Shown here piece after piece: positions 42,116-50,421 of a stretch of 53,958 nt of DNA (the stretch's first letter is position 1; the number at the start of each line of letters is the position of its first letter). Source of the DNA: an uncultured Burkholderiales bacterium. Lineage in GTDB: Bacteria > Pseudomonadota > Gammaproteobacteria > Burkholderiales > Burkholderiaceae_C. Both the position numbers and the translations under genes were made by a program. Location: assembly GCA_903906635.1 (NCBI GenBank), contig CAIVLE010000151.1:1-53958 (forward strand). The letters run 5' to 3'. The notes under the pieces are model-generated. The model was not told the DNA's origin, made no database searches, and was given only the letters and a program-made list of their open reading frames with translations.

Positions 42116-43089
42116 TTCAAACGCACACACATACCCTGGCGCATGGCATTGCCTTGAGTTGCCGGGTCTGTGGTGAGCCGGGAAGACCGGTGCTGATGTT
42201 TTTGCACGGTTTTCCGGAGGCTGCTTTTGTGTGGGATGCGCTCTTGAGCTACTTTGCACAACCCGAGCATGGCGGCTACCGCTGCGTGGCGCCCAACCTG
42301 CGCGGCTATGAACACTCGAGCCGCCCGGCACAAGTCAGCGACTACCGCGCCAAGCATTTGGTGCAAGACATCCTGGACTTGGCCGCCTTAGAGAGCCCCG
42401 AGGCTCCCCTGGCAGGCTTGGTGGCGCATGACTGGGGCGGCGCGATTGCATGGAATTTTGCCAACCAACACCCCACCCGGCTGCGCCGCTTGGTCATCCT
42501 CAACGCGCCGCACCCTGGGACTTTTTTGCGTGAACTGCAAAACAACCCGTCTCAGCAAGCTGCCAGCGCGTACATGAATTTTTTGATCCGTCCCGATGCA
42601 CAAGCGCTGCTGGCCCAAGACGACTACCGCCGGCTGTGGGAGTTTTTCACCAACATGGGAGCTACCCAGGGCAAGCATGCCTGGCTCAATGAAGCCCTCA
42701 AAGACCAATACCGCGCCTTGTGGCGTCAGGGCTTGGACGGCGCATTGAACTATTACCGAGCCTCGCCCATGCGCCCGCCACGACTGGGTGATTCGGCCGC
42801 ATCTGGTTTGCATCTGTCGCAAGACAAGCTGCGGGTGGAGGTGCCCACCTGTGTGATCTGGGGCATGCAAGACACGGCCTTGCCCGCAACGTTGATCGAT
42901 GGGTTGAGTGACTACATCGCCAAGCTAACTGTGCACCGCATCAAAAACGGCACGCATTGGTTGGTGCATGAGCAACCTGCTCGCGTGAGGCAACTGGTGG
43001 CTGATTTTTTGAGCCAAGACAAAGCCGGCCGCACCGCCGGTGAACGCACCACGCGCATCAGCGCGCGGGCACACGACGGGCATCAGTAA
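42112..43089 (+). CDS. Alpha/beta hydrolase, epoxide hydrolase-like
   Basis: 325 residues with the oxyanion motif LHGFPEAAFVWD (HGxP type), the nucleophile elbow AHDWGGAIAW (Asp107, which points to an epoxide hydrolase or haloalkane dehalogenase rather than an esterase), the acid in WGMQDTALP and the catalytic His in NGTHWLVHEQP. The only N-terminus that keeps the first beta strand starts at TTG 42112, overlapping the engB stop. It ends overlapping the convergent acyltransferase gene by 7 bases. The physiological substrate is unknown. Confidence 0.85.
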   Translation: MIQTHTHTLAHGIALSCRVCGEPGRPVLMFLHGFPEAAFVWDALLSYFAQPEHGGYRCVAPNLRGYEHSSRPAQVSDYRAKHLVQDILDLAALESPEAPLAGLVAHDWGGAIAWNFANQHPTRLRRLVILNAPHPGTFLRELQNNPSQQAASAYMNFLIRPDAQALLAQDDYRRLWEFFTNMGATQGKHAWLNEALKDQYRALWRQGLDGALNYYRASPMRPPRLGDSAASGLHLSQDKLRVEVPTCVIWGMQDTALPATLIDGLSDYIAKLTVHRIKNGTHWLVHEQPARVRQLVADFLSQDKAGRTAGERTTRISARAHDGHQ

Positions 43090-43949
43090 AGTTCTGGCGC
43101 GCCGGGTGGGCGTGTTTTGAAACGCTTGTGCACCCAGAAGTACTGCGCGGGCATGACGTCGATCAATCCCTGCAAACGCAAGTTCATGGTGGCGGTATCA
43201 GCTAGCACATCGTCCGTGGGGAACTCGGGCCATGCCGGGTGCACCGTCACCTCATACCCCGAGGGAGTCATGCGCGTGATCACCGGCACCACCCGAGCCC
43301 GCCCGAGTTTGGCAAACCGTGACAACGAAGGCACCGTGGCCGCTGGCTCACCATAAAACGGCACAAAGATGGACTCGCTGGGGCCAAAGTTCATGTCTGG
43401 CAAAAGATACAGCAATTCATGCTGGCGTAATGCGCTCACGATGGGCTTGACACCGTCTTCCCGGCGAAACAATCGCACCTGACCAAAACGCGAGCGTCCC
43501 TTGGCCACCCAGGCATCGACCACGGCATTGGACTGCGGTGTGAAGATGGTGGTGAAGTGCAAAGGCAAGTTCAAGGTCAACGCCGTCCAGCCCACATCCA
43601 AACCCACAAAATGCGGCGCAAACAACACCGTGGGTTGGTCGTCAGACAAGCTGGCCACATCGCCGCCGAGCGTCACCCGCGCTTGAATGCAAGTTGGTGA
43701 GCGGTGCCACAACCAACTGCGGTCCAGCCAAGCCTGTGCAAAGTGCACAAACGTCTGACGCGCCAAGGTGTGCCGCTGCGCTGCACTCAGGCTTGGAAAG
43801 CAGGTGCGTAAATTCGTCAACACCACATGCCGGCGATCACGCACCACGGCGAACAACAACAGCCCCAATGCCGCACCCAATGCGCGAAGAACCGTCAAAG
43901 GCAAATAGCCCAAGCCGCGCAGCAACCCAAGTCCCAGTTGCGAGGCCAT
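43083..43949 (-). CDS. Lipid A biosynthesis lauroyl/acyltransferase family protein (HX4D)
   Basis: Inner-membrane acyltransferase of the LpxL/LpxM (HtrB/MsbB) family, which adds secondary acyl chains to lipid A. 288 residues with an N-terminal membrane segment (about 8-35), the catalytic HX4D motif H113-FVGL-D118, and DMNFGPSESIFVPFYGEPA in the centre. It lies 3 bases after a second family member. Which acyl position it serves cannot be assigned. Confidence 0.9.
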   Translation of the reverse strand: MASQLGLGLLRGLGYLPLTVLRALGAALGLLLFAVVRDRRHVVLTNLRTCFPSLSAAQRHTLARQTFVHFAQAWLDRSWLWHRSPTCIQARVTLGGDVASLSDDQPTVLFAPHFVGLDVGWTALTLNLPLHFTTIFTPQSNAVVDAWVAKGRSRFGQVRLFRREDGVKPIVSALRQHELLYLLPDMNFGPSESIFVPFYGEPAATVPSLSRFAKLGRARVVPVITRMTPSGYEVTVHPAWPEFPTDDVLADTATMNLRLQGLIDVMPAQYFWVHKRFKTRPPGAPELY

Positions 43950-43952
43950 GGC

Positions 43953-44819
43953 TCAGCCCTCGCCCCGTGGTGACTTGTCGCGGGCATAACTCCACAGGTA
44001 TTGACCAGGGGCCTCGCGCACCAAAACTTCAACCCCTCGGTTGACGGCAGCGGCTGCCAACTCGGGCGAACACGTCGCGTCCATCAACTCAGGGGCATGC
44101 AAAGGCCGCATGTGCATGCAAAAGCCTTGGCCTGGTGCCAAGCGCTCGCACCAAGTCAAGATCACGGTTGCGCCAGTTTGTTGGGCCAACTTGCCCAGCA
44201 GCGTCATCGTGTAGACATCTCGACCAAAAAATGGCGCCCACACGCCTTGCCCCAAGGGCGGCACTTGATCGGGCAAGATCGCGGTGTAGCCTCCTGAACG
44301 CAAGGTGCGAATCAAGGTGCGAACGCCCGCCAAGGAAGTGGGGGCGGAGGCCAAATAAGGACGCGTGCGCGCTTGCGCCACCAAGGGCTCAAGCCACGCT
44401 TTGCGGGCGGGTCGGTACAGCGCCACCAAGGAGCCGAATCGGGGCCCGAATTTTTCGGCAATCGCTTGCGCACCAATTTCCCAGCAGCCCAAATGGGGGG
44501 ACATCACAATGGCGCCCTTGCCTGCCAGCATGGCGGCTTCAAAGTGCTCAGCACCTTCCCAACGCACCACATCTGCCAAGGGTTGGGCGCTAGAACGCAT
44601 CCACACCCACGGCAGTTCAGCCACCATCATGCCCATGGCGGCAATGGCGCCGCGGGCCTCGCGCCAAGTCAGCCCAGCAGCGTGCACATTGGTGTTGAAG
44701 TGGTGCCGATAACGCGGCGACACAGCCCAGACCAACCAACCCAGCACGGCGCCTGCGCGTTGCATCCATGGCAGCGGTACACGCGATAAGCACTGGAACA
44801 AACGGGTGACAGGGGCCAT
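43953..44819 (-). CDS. Lipid A biosynthesis acyltransferase family protein (HX4E)
   Basis: Second LpxL/LpxM-family protein, also 288 residues, with motif H109-LGCW-E114 (Glu in place of Asp, also seen in the family) and ILPDQVPPLGQGVWAPFFGRD. ATG at 44819 is used; the open frame extends to 44981 through the metK leader on the other strand and is not coding there. It is transcribed away from metK and its promoter must share the 41 bases up to the metK transcription start. Confidence 0.9.
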   Translation of the reverse strand: MAPVTRLFQCLSRVPLPWMQRAGAVLGWLVWAVSPRYRHHFNTNVHAAGLTWREARGAIAAMGMMVAELPWVWMRSSAQPLADVVRWEGAEHFEAAMLAGKGAIVMSPHLGCWEIGAQAIAEKFGPRFGSLVALYRPARKAWLEPLVAQARTRPYLASAPTSLAGVRTLIRTLRSGGYTAILPDQVPPLGQGVWAPFFGRDVYTMTLLGKLAQQTGATVILTWCERLAPGQGFCMHMRPLHAPELMDATCSPELAAAAVNRGVEVLVREAPGQYLWSYARDKSPRGEG

Positions 44820-44847
44820 GAGGCTGATTGAAACGATAAAAGTTGAA

Positions 44848-44853
44848 TACAAT
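44848..44853 (+). promoter_or_regulatory. Predicted metK promoter -10 box
   Basis: TACAAT with a -35 region that is poor (TTGAAA at 44828-44833 is only 14 bases away). Transcription from this box would begin near 44860, exactly where the first riboswitch stem starts, which supports the assignment. Confidence 0.5.
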
Positions 44854-44860
44854 GTGGATT

Positions 44861-44945
44861 GTCGCTGAGTTAACAGAGCAACTTGCAGAGCGACAACCCC
44901 ACCCAGGTGGGTCCCGGATCGGTCAAGGCCGAACCATCTGCTAAA
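44861..44945 (+). promoter_or_regulatory. Candidate SAM-II-type riboswitch with enlarged loop, metK leader
   Basis: The RNA can form an H-type pseudoknot. P1: GTCGCT (44861-44866) with AGCGAC (44889-44894), six perfect pairs. P2: TTGCAG (44883-44888) with CTGCTAA (44938-44944), with one U bulged. The first loop reads GCTGAGTTAAC and the 3' strand GCTAAA, both close to conserved SAM-II segments as I remember them. Between P1 and P2 the usual short loop is replaced by two hairpins: CCCAC/GTGGG (44898-44911) and TCGGT/GCCGA (44919-44932). The gene downstream makes SAM, so negative feedback is the obvious role. I could not run a covariance-model search. Confidence 0.65.
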
Positions 44946-44956
44946 GCGTTCGCCGG

Positions 44957-45005
44957 GCTCCTTCGGGGTTGGCAACGCCAACCATCAACCTTAGGAGCTT
45001 TTTTC
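44957..45005 (+). promoter_or_regulatory. metK expression platform: anti-Shine-Dalgarno and alternative hairpins
   Basis: The ribosome-binding site AGGAGC (44993-44998), 7 bases before the ATG, is perfectly complementary to GCTCCT at 44957-44962. Between them lies a 7-base perfect hairpin, GGTTGGC/GCCAACC (44967-44983). The anti-Shine-Dalgarno bases can instead form a small stem closed by a UUCG tetraloop (44960-44967). The two folds exclude each other, as expected for a translational switch. Confidence 0.6.
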
Positions 45006-46190
45006 ATGTCTCTCGACTATCTGTTCACTTCCGAATCTGTCTCAGAAGGCCACCCCGACAAAGTGGCGGACCAAATTTCTGACGCTATTTTGGACGCCAT
45101 CTTCGCTCAAGACCCACGCTCACGCGTGGCCGCCGAGACCCTGACCAACACCGGTCTGGTCGTGTTGGCTGGCGAAATCACCACCCAAGCCAACGTGGAC
45201 TACATCCAAGTTGCGCGCGACACCATCAAGCGCATTGGCTACGACAACACCGACTACGGCATCGATTACAAGGGCTGCGCTGTCATGGTCTGCTATGACA
45301 AACAGTCCAACGACATCGCCCAAGGCGTGGACCATGCCAGTGACGACCACCTCAACACCGGTGCCGGTGACCAAGGCCTGATGTTTGGGTATGCGTGCAG
45401 CGAAACTCCTGAGCTGATGCCTGCCCCCATCCACTACGCCCACCGCTTGGTCGAGCGTCAAGCCCAGTTGCGCAAAGACGGCCGCCTGCCTTTCTTGCGC
45501 CCCGATGCGAAAAGCCAAGTGACCATGCGCTATGTGGATGGCAAGCCCCACAGCATTGACACCGTGGTGCTGTCAACCCAACACAGCCCCGACCAAAGCG
45601 AGTCGGCGACCAAGATGAAGGCCAGCTTCACCGAAGCGATCATCGAAGAAATCATCAAACCCGTGCTGCCCAAAGAGTGGCTGCAAGACACCAAGTACCT
45701 GATCAATCCCACGGGTCGTTTTGTCATTGGCGGCCCACAAGGCGACTGTGGCCTGACTGGGCGCAAGATCATTGTGGACACCTACGGTGGCGCTTGTCCC
45801 CACGGCGGCGGCGCCTTCTCAGGCAAAGATCCCTCCAAGGTCGACCGCTCTGCAGCCTACGCTGCACGCTATGTGGCCAAGAACATCGTGGCTTCGGGTT
45901 TGGCCAGCAAGTGCCAAATTCAAGTGGCGTATGCGATTGGCGTGGCCCGTCCGATGAACATCACGGTCAACACCGAAGGCACGGGCGTGATCAGCGACGA
46001 GAAGATCGCCGCCTTGGTGGCCGAGCACTTTGACCTGCGCCCCAAGGGCATCATTCAAATGCTCGACTTGCTGCGCCCCATCTACAGCAAGACCGCAGCC
46101 TATGGCCACTTCGGTCGCGAAGAGCCCGAGTTCACCTGGGAGCGCACCGACAAGGCGGCTGCACTGAAGGCCGCAGCTGGCTTGAAGTAA
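45006..46190 (+). CDS. metK: S-adenosylmethionine synthase
   Basis: Makes SAM from methionine and ATP; cytosolic tetramer with Mg and K. 394 residues starting [23 protein letters not shown] (two segments, methionine and ATP His in EGHPDKVAD). Signature hexapeptide region [12 protein letters not shown] and the glycine-rich [19 protein letters not shown] are present. Probably controlled by the leader RNA at 44861-45005, and ended by a strong terminator. Confidence 0.98.
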   Translation: MSLDYLFTSESVSEGHPDKVADQISDAILDAIFAQDPRSRVAAETLTNTGLVVLAGEITTQANVDYIQVARDTIKRIGYDNTDYGIDYKGCAVMVCYDKQSNDIAQGVDHASDDHLNTGAGDQGLMFGYACSETPELMPAPIHYAHRLVERQAQLRKDGRLPFLRPDAKSQVTMRYVDGKPHSIDTVVLSTQHSPDQSESATKMKASFTEAIIEEIIKPVLPKEWLQDTKYLINPTGRFVIGGPQGDCGLTGRKIIVDTYGGACPHGGGAFSGKDPSKVDRSAAYAARYVAKNIVASGLASKCQIQVAYAIGVARPMNITVNTEGTGVISDEKIAALVAEHFDLRPKGIIQMLDLLRPIYSKTAAYGHFGREEPEFTWERTDKAAALKAAAGLK

Positions 46191-46212
46191 CCGCTCTGAG
46201 CATTGTGCATTG

Positions 46213-46245
46213 AAGGCCTCTCGTGGTTGACGAGAGGCCTTTTTT
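46213..46245 (+). terminator. Intrinsic terminator after metK
   Basis: AAGGCCTCTCG (46213-46223) pairs perfectly with CGAGAGGCCTT (46231-46241) around a 7-base loop and runs into T residues. It begins 22 bases past the metK stop. The remaining bases to 46393 hold another small hairpin (GGGCG/CGCCC at 46248-46261) and no gene I can support. Confidence 0.95.
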
Positions 46246-46393
46246 GTGGGCGCTGACGCCCAACATACTCACACCCTTGATCCTCATTCCCCGCCTCTTG
46301 GGGGTGGGTTGAGGCAGGGCGTTTGGAGTGCACCGCCCGTGCTTCGCAACACCGGCAAAGGCCCCTCAGCGAGAACCGCAACGACAAAGGTGC

Positions 46394-48205
46394 TCACACC
46401 TCAGAGGACTGCTGCAGGGCCCACATCTGCGCATACCGACCATTGAGCGCCAACAAAGCTGCATGCGATCCGCGCTCAACAATGCGCCCGCCATCCAACA
46501 CCAAAATCTCGTGCGCCTCCACCACCGTCGACAAACGGTGTGCAATCACCAAGGTGGTTTTATTGTGTGCCGCGCTTTGCAGCTCTGCTTGAATCGCACG
46601 CTCATTGGCGCTGTCCAAGGCCGAGGTGGCTTCGTCAAAAATCACAATCGGTGGGTTCTTGAGCAAGGTGCGCGCAATCGCCACGCGCTGCTTCTCACCG
46701 CCAGAGAGCTTCAAGCCACGCTCGCCCACCATGGTGTCGTACCCCTTAGGGGTGGCGCAGATGAAGTCATGGATGTGGGCAGCACGGGCCGCTTGCTCCA
46801 CCTCTTGCTCCGTGGCGCCGGTGCGGCCATAGGCGATGTTGTAGCGCACCGTGTCGTTGAACAACACCGTGTCTTGAGGCACGATGCCCAAGGCACGGCG
46901 CACGCTGTGCTGGGTGACACGCCGAATATCTTGCCCGTCGATGGTGATGTGGCCACTACCCACGTCGTAAAACCTAAACAACAAACGCGCCAGCGTGGAC
47001 TTACCCGAGCCCGAGGGCCCCACCACTGCCACGGTTTTGCCAGCCGGGATTTCAAAGCTGATGCCATGCAAGATGGGCCGCGCAGCCTCGTAGGCAAACA
47101 CCACCGAATCAAAGCGCACTGTGGGCGGACCACTGACTTGCAGATCGGGCGCGCTCGGATCATCGGCGACTTCACGTTCTTTTTCCAACAAGCTGAACAT
47201 GCGGTCCAAGTCGGTCAAGCTTTGTTTGATTTCGCGGTAGAGCACGCCCAAGAAATTGAGGGGGATGTAGAGCTGGATCATGAAGGCATTGATCATCACC
47301 AAGTCCCCCAAGGTCATGCGCCCGTCCACCACCCCCACGGTGGCGCGCCACAGCATGGTGACCAATGCGATGGCGATGATGAGTTGCTGACCGGTGTTGA
47401 GCAGCGACAAAGAGGTTTGCGACTTCAAGCGCGCACGGCGCAGCTGGTCTAGGCTCGTGTCATAACGCTTGGCCTCAAAGCTCTCGTTGTTGAAGTATTT
47501 GACGGTTTCATAGTTGAGCAACGAATCCACGGCTTTGGTGTGCGCAGCCGAGTCAAACTCGTTGGCTTGACGGCGAAAGTGGGTGCGCCATTCGGTGACG
47601 CTGACCGTGAAGACGATGTAAATGGCCAAGGCCAAAAGGGTGATCCCGGCAAACCACACATCGAACTTCACCGCCAGGATGGACAGCACCAAGGTCACCT
47701 CGATCAGGGTAGGCACGATGCTGTAGAGCGAATACGAAATCAAGGACTCGATGCCACGCACGCCGCGTTCAATGTCACGCGTCATGCCCCCCGTTTGACG
47801 CTCGAGGTGAAATCGCAAACTCAAGCCGTGCAAGTGCTGAAAGGTTTCTAGGGCAATTTGCCGTGCCGCACCTTGCGTAGCTTTGGCAAACACCAACTCA
47901 CGCAACTCGGTGAAGGCTGAAGCAGACAAACGCAACACGCCATAAACCAACAACAACGAGACCGGCACCACCAACACCGCCGTGGGGTCACTGGGTTTGA
48001 AGGACATGGTGTCGATCAGCTCTTTGAGCAACAAGGGCACTCCCACGTTGGCCAACTTGGCGCCCACCATGAACCCCAAGGCCGCCATGACGCGCCACTT
48101 GTACTGCCACAGATAAGGAAACAGTCGTTTGAGCGTGGCGCTGTCCGAGCGCGGCGTGCCGGTATGGGCAGCAGAAGGAGGAGTAGAGGGCGCGTGGTGA
48201 CGCAT
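46394..48205 (-). CDS. ABC exporter, ATM1/HMT type (fused permease and ATPase)
   Basis: 603-residue half-transporter: six-helix exporter domain (about 45-320) and a C-terminal nucleotide-binding domain with Walker A VGPSGSGKSTLARLLFRF, Q-loop IVPQDTVLFNDT, signature LSGGEKQRVAIAR, Walker B IVIFDEATSALDS and switch VIAHRLSTV. The membrane sequence (NVGVPLLLKELIDTM, SLRFHLERQTGGMTRDIERG in parts) resembles the ATM1/HMT1 group, which export glutathione-linked sulfur or metal compounds. ATG at 48205 is preferred to a TTG at 48220. Confidence 0.9.
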   Translation of the reverse strand: MRHHAPSTPPSAAHTGTPRSDSATLKRLFPYLWQYKWRVMAALGFMVGAKLANVGVPLLLKELIDTMSFKPSDPTAVLVVPVSLLLVYGVLRLSASAFTELRELVFAKATQGAARQIALETFQHLHGLSLRFHLERQTGGMTRDIERGVRGIESLISYSLYSIVPTLIEVTLVLSILAVKFDVWFAGITLLALAIYIVFTVSVTEWRTHFRRQANEFDSAAHTKAVDSLLNYETVKYFNNESFEAKRYDTSLDQLRRARLKSQTSLSLLNTGQQLIIAIALVTMLWRATVGVVDGRMTLGDLVMINAFMIQLYIPLNFLGVLYREIKQSLTDLDRMFSLLEKEREVADDPSAPDLQVSGPPTVRFDSVVFAYEAARPILHGISFEIPAGKTVAVVGPSGSGKSTLARLLFRFYDVGSGHITIDGQDIRRVTQHSVRRALGIVPQDTVLFNDTVRYNIAYGRTGATEQEVEQAARAAHIHDFICATPKGYDTMVGERGLKLSGGEKQRVAIARTLLKNPPIVIFDEATSALDSANERAIQAELQSAAHNKTTLVIAHRLSTVVEAHEILVLDGGRIVERGSHAALLALNGRYAQMWALQQSSEV

Positions 48206-48243
48206 ATTGCACAATGCCAAGAAGTTAACCTTTGATTGTGCCT

Positions 48244-48654
48244 ATGTCTTCGCATTCCTTCGCCACGGTGGTGACACTGCCCACCGACCAAGAGTTGGTA
48301 CTCAAGGTGATTCCCATGCCAGGCGACTGCAATGCCAATGGCGATATTTTTGGTGGCTGGGTGATGGCTCAGGTGGACTTGGCTGGGGCTGTGCTACCTG
48401 CGCGCTATGTGCGCGGTCGCATGGCCACGGTCGCGGTCAACGAGTTCATCTTTAAGCAAGCGGTGAAAGTGGGGGACATCTTGAGTTTTTTCGCCAAGCT
48501 CAACCGCATCGGGCGCACCTCCATCAGCGTGGATGTGGAGGTCTATGCCGAGCGCTTCAACCGCCAAGGACAGTACATCAAGGTCACCCAAGCCACGCTG
48601 ACCTATGTCGCCATTGACGACCAAGGCAGACCACGCCCCATTCCCAAAGACTGA
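48244..48654 (+). CDS. Acyl-CoA thioesterase, YciA-like hotdog protein
   Basis: 136 residues of the hotdog/acyl-CoA hydrolase family. KVIPMPGDCNANGDIFGGWVMAQVDLAGA is the family signature (in two parts around GDIFGGW), and VNEFIFKQAVKVGDIL and GRTSISVDVEVYAER follow, as in YciA-type enzymes that hydrolyse a broad range of acyl-CoAs. ATG at 48244 is preferred over a TTG at 48232. It converges on a second thioesterase gene with only 2 bases between stop codons. Confidence 0.92.
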   Translation: MSSHSFATVVTLPTDQELVLKVIPMPGDCNANGDIFGGWVMAQVDLAGAVLPARYVRGRMATVAVNEFIFKQAVKVGDILSFFAKLNRIGRTSISVDVEVYAERFNRQGQYIKVTQATLTYVAIDDQGRPRPIPKD

Positions 48655-48656
48655 AC

Positions 48657-49136
48657 TCAAGACACGATGTAGGCCCCGCTGCCAGCGGCCACCATGTGGC
48701 CATCGGGGTCCACAAAATCCATGCGCGTGGTCCCCACACGCGAGCCAATGCGCAACACCTCGGCACGCATGTCAAAAAACTCACCAATCCCTTGTCGCAG
48801 GTAGTCAATGCGCAAATCAATGGTGCCGACCTTGAGAAAAAAGTCGAGCCGCTGCGCCGGCGTTTGGTCCATGTGCCGCGCCGCTTTGGCGACCAAGCAA
48901 GCCACCCCACCCAAAGCATCCAAGCTTGCGCTGATGACGCCCCCATGCACGCGGTTGTAGGCGAAATGCCCCACCAACTCGGGGCGCATGGGCAAACGCG
49001 CAGTCACCACCGTGGGCGTGATGTCGACCAATTGCACGCCCAAAATTTGGTTAAAGACAATTTTTTTTTCAAAGATCGCACGCACGCCTTCGACAAACTC
49101 GGGCTCAAAGTGACCATCAGGTGAGAGGCGTTTCAT
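48657..49136 (-). CDS. PaaI-like hotdog-fold thioesterase
   Basis: 159 residues. The hotdog core has FNQILGVQLVDITPTVVTARLPM, HFAYNRVHGGVISASLDALGGVA (the HGG helix start) and FFLKVGTIDLRIDYLRQG. It belongs to the PaaI/DUF4442-like side of the superfamily rather than the YciA side. ATG at 49136 is used. It lies 13 bases after the enoyl-CoA hydratase gene, so both probably act on acyl-CoA intermediates. Confidence 0.85.
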   Translation of the reverse strand: MKRLSPDGHFEPEFVEGVRAIFEKKIVFNQILGVQLVDITPTVVTARLPMRPELVGHFAYNRVHGGVISASLDALGGVACLVAKAARHMDQTPAQRLDFFLKVGTIDLRIDYLRQGIGEFFDMRAEVLRIGSRVGTTRMDFVDPDGHMVAAGSGAYIVS

Positions 49137-49149
49137 CAAAACAAGGCTT

Positions 49150-49914
49150 TCAAAGTTTGGAAAAGTCAGGGCGTCGTTTGTCCATGAAAGCACCAAACGC
49201 CTCGCGTGCAGCAGGCGCTTGCAACATGCGACCAAAGCTCGCGGCCTCGGCCTCTATCTGCGCCAAGACCTGCGCGGACTGGCCCATCTTCATGAGCCGC
49301 TTGGTCTCCACCAAAGAACTCAGGGGCTTAGTAGCCAGTTTGCGCGCCTGCGCCTGGGCATAGCTGTTGAGCTCGGTGGGGGGCACCACGCGGTTGACCA
49401 AGCCGACCTCTTGCGCCGCCTCGGCCATGAAGGGCTCCCCCATGAGCAAGGCCTCAGCCGCGCGGTGGTAGCCCATCATCTGCGGCACCAAGATGCTGGA
49501 GGCAGCTTCTGGGCACAGGCCTAAATTCACAAAAGGCATCGAAAACGCGGCGTTGTCACCGGCGTACACCAAGTCACAATGAAACAACAAGGTGGTACCA
49601 ATGCCCACGGCTGGCCCCGCCACAGCGGCCAACAAAGGTTTACTGAAACCAGCGATGGCGCGCAAAAAGCGAAACACGGGCGCATCATGACCTGAGGGCG
49701 GTTGATTCAAAAAGTCTGCAATGTCGTTGCCAGCGCTGAAGATGGTTTCATGCCCTTGGATGAGCACCACGCGCACTTGGTCGTTGGTTTGGGCGAGCTC
49801 CACAGCTTGGGCCAAACTGGCGTACATGGCCGCGGTGATGGAGTTCTTTTTATCCAAGCGGTTAAAAGTCAGCGTCATCACGCCTTGGTCAATGTGTTGC
49901 AAGATGTCGGTCAT
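49150..49914 (-). CDS. Enoyl-CoA hydratase/isomerase family protein
   Basis: 254-residue crotonase-fold protein. The oxyanion-hole loops are SAGNDIADF (residues about 60-68) and GPAVGIGTTLLFHCDLVYA; a Glu is kept in LGLCPEAASS, where hydratases have one of the two catalytic acids, while the first acid position (HCDLVY region) is less typical, so isomerase activity is possible. ATG 49914 is preferred to a GTG one codon earlier. Neighbours indicate fatty-acid breakdown. Confidence 0.87.
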   Translation of the reverse strand: MTDILQHIDQGVMTLTFNRLDKKNSITAAMYASLAQAVELAQTNDQVRVVLIQGHETIFSAGNDIADFLNQPPSGHDAPVFRFLRAIAGFSKPLLAAVAGPAVGIGTTLLFHCDLVYAGDNAAFSMPFVNLGLCPEAASSILVPQMMGYHRAAEALLMGEPFMAEAAQEVGLVNRVVPPTELNSYAQAQARKLATKPLSSLVETKRLMKMGQSAQVLAQIEAEAASFGRMLQAPAAREAFGAFMDKRRPDFSKL

Positions 49915-49932
49915 CACAAATCTCGGTTGGGT

Positions 49933-50379
49933 TTATTGAATGCGCTGCCAAATTTGCGTGCGGTAAAACGGCCCAATGTAGCCCCGCAATTGCAAGCGTT
50001 TGCCGCCTTCAAGCGGCACCATGCGCACGGTGTATTCCTTGCCGTTTTCGGGGTCGAGGATTTTGCCGCCTCCCCCCCAGCGCTTGTCTTCGGGTTCGAA
50101 CTTGACGCCACGGATGATCTCCATGCTCACAATGAGCTGGCCTTTGCGATCGTCTTTGCACTCCTCACAAGTTTTGACCGCCTTGGGGTCTGAATCGAGT
50201 GACTTGACCACACGCCCATAGAGCACGCCTTGTCGCTCCACGATGTCGATCTCGGCACGGGCCTCGCCCGTGTTGTCATCCACGGTGCGCCACAAGCCCA
50301 CCGGCGTCATCTGCGCGTGTGCGCCCAGCATTGCGCCACACATCACGCCAGTCATCCAAACACCACGCCAACTCAACAT
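49933..50379 (-). CDS. DUF2147 family secreted protein
   Basis: 148 residues with a signal peptide (about 1-22, ending GAHA) and the DUF2147 pattern PVGLWRTVDDNTGEARAEIDI, GRVVKSL, KTCEECKDDRKGQ and a WGGGGKILDPENGKEY segment. Predicted to be a small periplasmic beta-barrel or lipocalin-like protein; function unknown. Two cysteines in CEEC might form a disulfide. Confidence 0.85.
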   Translation of the reverse strand: MLSWRGVWMTGVMCGAMLGAHAQMTPVGLWRTVDDNTGEARAEIDIVERQGVLYGRVVKSLDSDPKAVKTCEECKDDRKGQLIVSMEIIRGVKFEPEDKRWGGGGKILDPENGKEYTVRMVPLEGGKRLQLRGYIGPFYRTQIWQRIQ

Positions 50380-50421
50380 ACCCGCTCCTTGAAATTGCTT
50401 GGCATTGTCGCCGCCTTGAAC

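Noticed and set aside
44861-44945. S-box (SAM-I) or SAH riboswitch reading of the metK leader
   Set aside because: P1-P4 helices can be drawn, but the SAM-I core (GGCAACC and AAUUCC-like segments) and the SAH core are not present; the pseudoknot reading explains more bases.
46246-46393. A small gene or mobile repeat between metK and the ABC exporter
   Set aside because: Only short GC-rich hairpins are visible. No frame with a plausible start, ribosome-binding site and family resemblance was found.
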